The notes under the pieces are model-generated. The model had not been told where the DNA came from, searched no databases, and saw only the letters and a program-made list of their open reading frames with translations. 64,000 nt of DNA, from contig CANNFE010000001.1 in the NCBI GenBank assembly GCA_947503775.1, positions 496,001 to 560,000 on the forward strand, written 5' to 3'. The position numbers and the translations under genes are program-made. This document shows, piece by piece, positions 62,300 to 64,000 of this stretch. Each line of letters opens with the position of its first letter. Position 1 is the first letter of the stretch. Source of the stretch: an uncultured Paracoccaceae bacterium. GTDB taxonomy: Bacteria; Pseudomonadota; Alphaproteobacteria; Rhodobacterales; Rhodobacteraceae.

Positions 62300-63814
62300 A
62301 TGCTCGATCTCACCTACGAGGCCCCCAAACCCAAGGTCATCCACGGCGCCAAGGACGATTGGGAGCTCGTCATCGGGCTCGAGGTCCACGCTCAGGTCTC
62401 CTCGAACGCCAAGCTCTTCTCCAGCGCCTCCACCCAGTTCGGCGCCGAGCCCAATTCCAACGTAGCTTTCGTCGATGCAGGCATGCCCGGCATGCTTCCG
62501 GTCATCAACGAAGGCTGCGTCGCACTTGCCGTCAAAACCGGCCTCGGCCTCAAGGCCGAGATCAATCTGCACTCCGCCTTCGACCGCAAGAACTACTTCT
62601 ACCCCGACCTGCCGCAGGGCTATCAGATCAGCCAGCTTTACCATCCCATCGTCGGCGAAGGCGAAGTCCTCGTCGACATGGAACCGGGCATCGCCCGCCT
62701 CGTCCGGATCGAGCGCATTCACCTCGAACAGGATGCCGGCAAATCGATCCACGACATGGACCCCTCCATGTCCTTCGTCGATCTCAACCGCACCGGTGTC
62801 GCCCTGATGGAGATCGTCTCCCGCCCCGATATCCGCAGCCCCGAAGAGGCAGCCGCCTATGTCGTCAAGCTGCGCCAGATCCTGCGCTATCTCGGCACCT
62901 GCGACGGCAACATGCAAAACGGCAACCTGCGTGCCGACGTCAACGTTTCGGTCTGCCGCCCCGGCGAATACGAGCGCTATCAGGAAACGCAGGATTTCTC
63001 CCATCTCGGCACGCGCTGCGAGATCAAGAACATGAACTCCATGCGCTTCATCCAGATGGCCATCGACTACGAGGCCCGCCGCCAGATCGCCATCCTCGAA
63101 GATGGCGGCGAGATCGTGCAGGAAACCCGCCTTTACGACCCCGACAAAAACGAAACCCGCTCCATGCGCTCCAAGGAAGAGGCGCATGACTACCGCTACT
63201 TCCCCTGCCCCGACCTGCTCCCGCTCGAGATCGAGCAAGCCTGGGTCGACGACATCGCCGCCACCCTGCCCGAGCTTCCGGATGAGAAACGCGCCCGCTT
63301 CGTCACCGAGTTCGGCCTGTCCGAATACGATGCCTCCGTCCTGACGGCCGAGGCCGCCTCCGCCGCCTATTTCGAAGCGGCCGCCGCAGGCAATGACGGC
63401 AAGCTGACCGCCAATTGGGTCATCAACGAGCTTTTCGGCCGCCTCAAGAAAGACGGCGACAAGGACATCACCGAAAGCCCCGTTGCCCCGCTCCAGCTCG
63501 GCACGATCGTGGCGCTGATCACCAAGGGCGACATCTCAGGCAAGATCGCCAAGGACCTCTTCGAGATCGTCTACACCGAAGGCGGAGACCCCGCCCGGAT
63601 CGTCGAAGAGCGCGGCATGAAGCAGGTCACCGACACCGGCGCCATCGAAGCCGCCGTCGACGAAGTCATCGCCGCCAACCCCGATCAGGTCGAAAAGGCC
63701 AAGGCCAATCCCAAGCTCTCCGGCTGGTTCGTCGGCCAGGTGATGAAAGCCACCGGCGGCAAAGCCAACCCCAAAGCCGTGAACGAGATCGTGGCGAAAA
63801 AGCTGGTCGGTTGA
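62300..63814 (+). CDS. gatB: Aspartyl/glutamyl-tRNA amidotransferase subunit B
   Basis: This 504-aa subunit converts Glu-tRNA(Gln) (and Asp-tRNA(Asn)) to the amidated form with GatA and GatC. Visible marks are [20 protein letters not shown] (near 24-43), [18 protein letters not shown], the [14 protein letters not shown] site, and a helical tail domain ending [15 protein letters not shown]. GatA/GatC are not in the window. ATG 62300 fits the family start. Confidence 0.96.
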   Translation: MLDLTYEAPKPKVIHGAKDDWELVIGLEVHAQVSSNAKLFSSASTQFGAEPNSNVAFVDAGMPGMLPVINEGCVALAVKTGLGLKAEINLHSAFDRKNYFYPDLPQGYQISQLYHPIVGEGEVLVDMEPGIARLVRIERIHLEQDAGKSIHDMDPSMSFVDLNRTGVALMEIVSRPDIRSPEEAAAYVVKLRQILRYLGTCDGNMQNGNLRADVNVSVCRPGEYERYQETQDFSHLGTRCEIKNMNSMRFIQMAIDYEARRQIAILEDGGEIVQETRLYDPDKNETRSMRSKEEAHDYRYFPCPDLLPLEIEQAWVDDIAATLPELPDEKRARFVTEFGLSEYDASVLTAEAASAAYFEAAAAGNDGKLTANWVINELFGRLKKDGDKDITESPVAPLQLGTIVALITKGDISGKIAKDLFEIVYTEGGDPARIVEERGMKQVTDTGAIEAAVDEVIAANPDQVEKAKANPKLSGWFVGQVMKATGGKANPKAVNEIVAKKLVG

Positions 63815-64000
63815 GGGCACGAGAGGAACAACACGCCGTAGCGATTTGGTATATGCAGCACTTATCCCACTAGTTATGTGTTGCTCTATGGCAGGTTAAC
63901 GGGTTTCGCCAAACCACCACTAATACCCCCTGCGAGGATGAAGCGCCGTGACCGAGGTTAGCAATTACGGGACTACTTACGCTGACCCGATGTAAGAGTT
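63815..64000. other. Right-edge intergenic sequence
   Basis: I see no gene, tRNA or terminator in the 186 bases after gatB. GTTAAC occurs at 63895-63900 and a weak GGTTT-CGCC-AAACC hairpin at 63902-63915. The rest is unremarkable and may be a promoter region for a gene outside the window. Confidence 0.4.

Overview
The window looks like chromosomal DNA of an alphaproteobacterium of the family Rhodobacteraceae (roseobacter group). The reasons are high GC content, a leucine-degradation cluster next to a nuoA gene, PntAB transhydrogenase, Zur/ZrgA-type zinc genes, DUF3422 and DUF2256 proteins, and many ABC transporters with Tat-exported binding proteins. Nearly all the DNA is coding. Genes in operons are commonly joined by ATGA or GTGA overlaps. 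I see no tRNA, rRNA, CRISPR array, prophage or intact insertion sequence.

Layout. 1-4167 (+): the end of a polyamine-type ABC transporter operon (ATPase fragment, Tat binding protein, two permeases) ending in an Asp/Glu/hydantoin-type racemase. 14676-4203 (-): a long run of liu (isovalerate/leucine catabolism) genes, in order ivd, LprI-like, flavodoxin-like, LprI-like, mccB, small membrane protein, ASCH protein, mccA, GST, HMG-CoA lyase, methylglutaconyl-CoA hydratase, then an isolated nuoA. It starts behind a perfect 24-bp palindrome. 14752-22344: a secreted unknown, gph, glmU-glmS, a lipoprotein, moaA and a glycosyltransferase-like gene. 22482-31031: two M20 peptidase-family hydrolases (one ArgE-like) facing a five-gene peptide ABC transporter with an internal terminator after the binding protein. 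31137-37863: an acyltransferase, an ETHE1-like hydrolase, DUF3422, a pseudouridine synthase and pntAB. 38052-45607: SDR-kynU-GNAT, lyxose isomerase, a class I amidotransferase, a structured intergenic RNA candidate with a 76-aa ORF, a GlcG/HbpS-like protein, a divergent LysR/azoR pair, an SDR and a small HTH protein. 45890-51118: glcB, DUF2256, a one-TM protein and pepN. 51128-55178 (-): zur, zrgA, ABC ATPase, permease and two DUF3299 proteins, which look like a zinc-uptake operon under a Zur box. 55348-63814: a TerB-like protein, a PfpI/DJ-1 protein, an acyltransferase, a beta-lactamase-fold protein, two tandem transglycosylases, a GMC oxidoreductase with a Tat partner and a 52-aa membrane protein, and gatB.

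Most genes are ordinary. The points most worth a second look are: the RNA candidate at 42041-42120 (three hairpins, the last a terminator); the two GTTAAC-bounded ~98-bp intergenic repeats (4739-4836 and 45752-45848) with helically phased ATGCCG units; the nuoA without nuoB; the zinc operon with paired DUF3299 proteins; and the non-catabolic genes interleaved in the liu operon. Family assignments come from reading the sequences. No database search was run.
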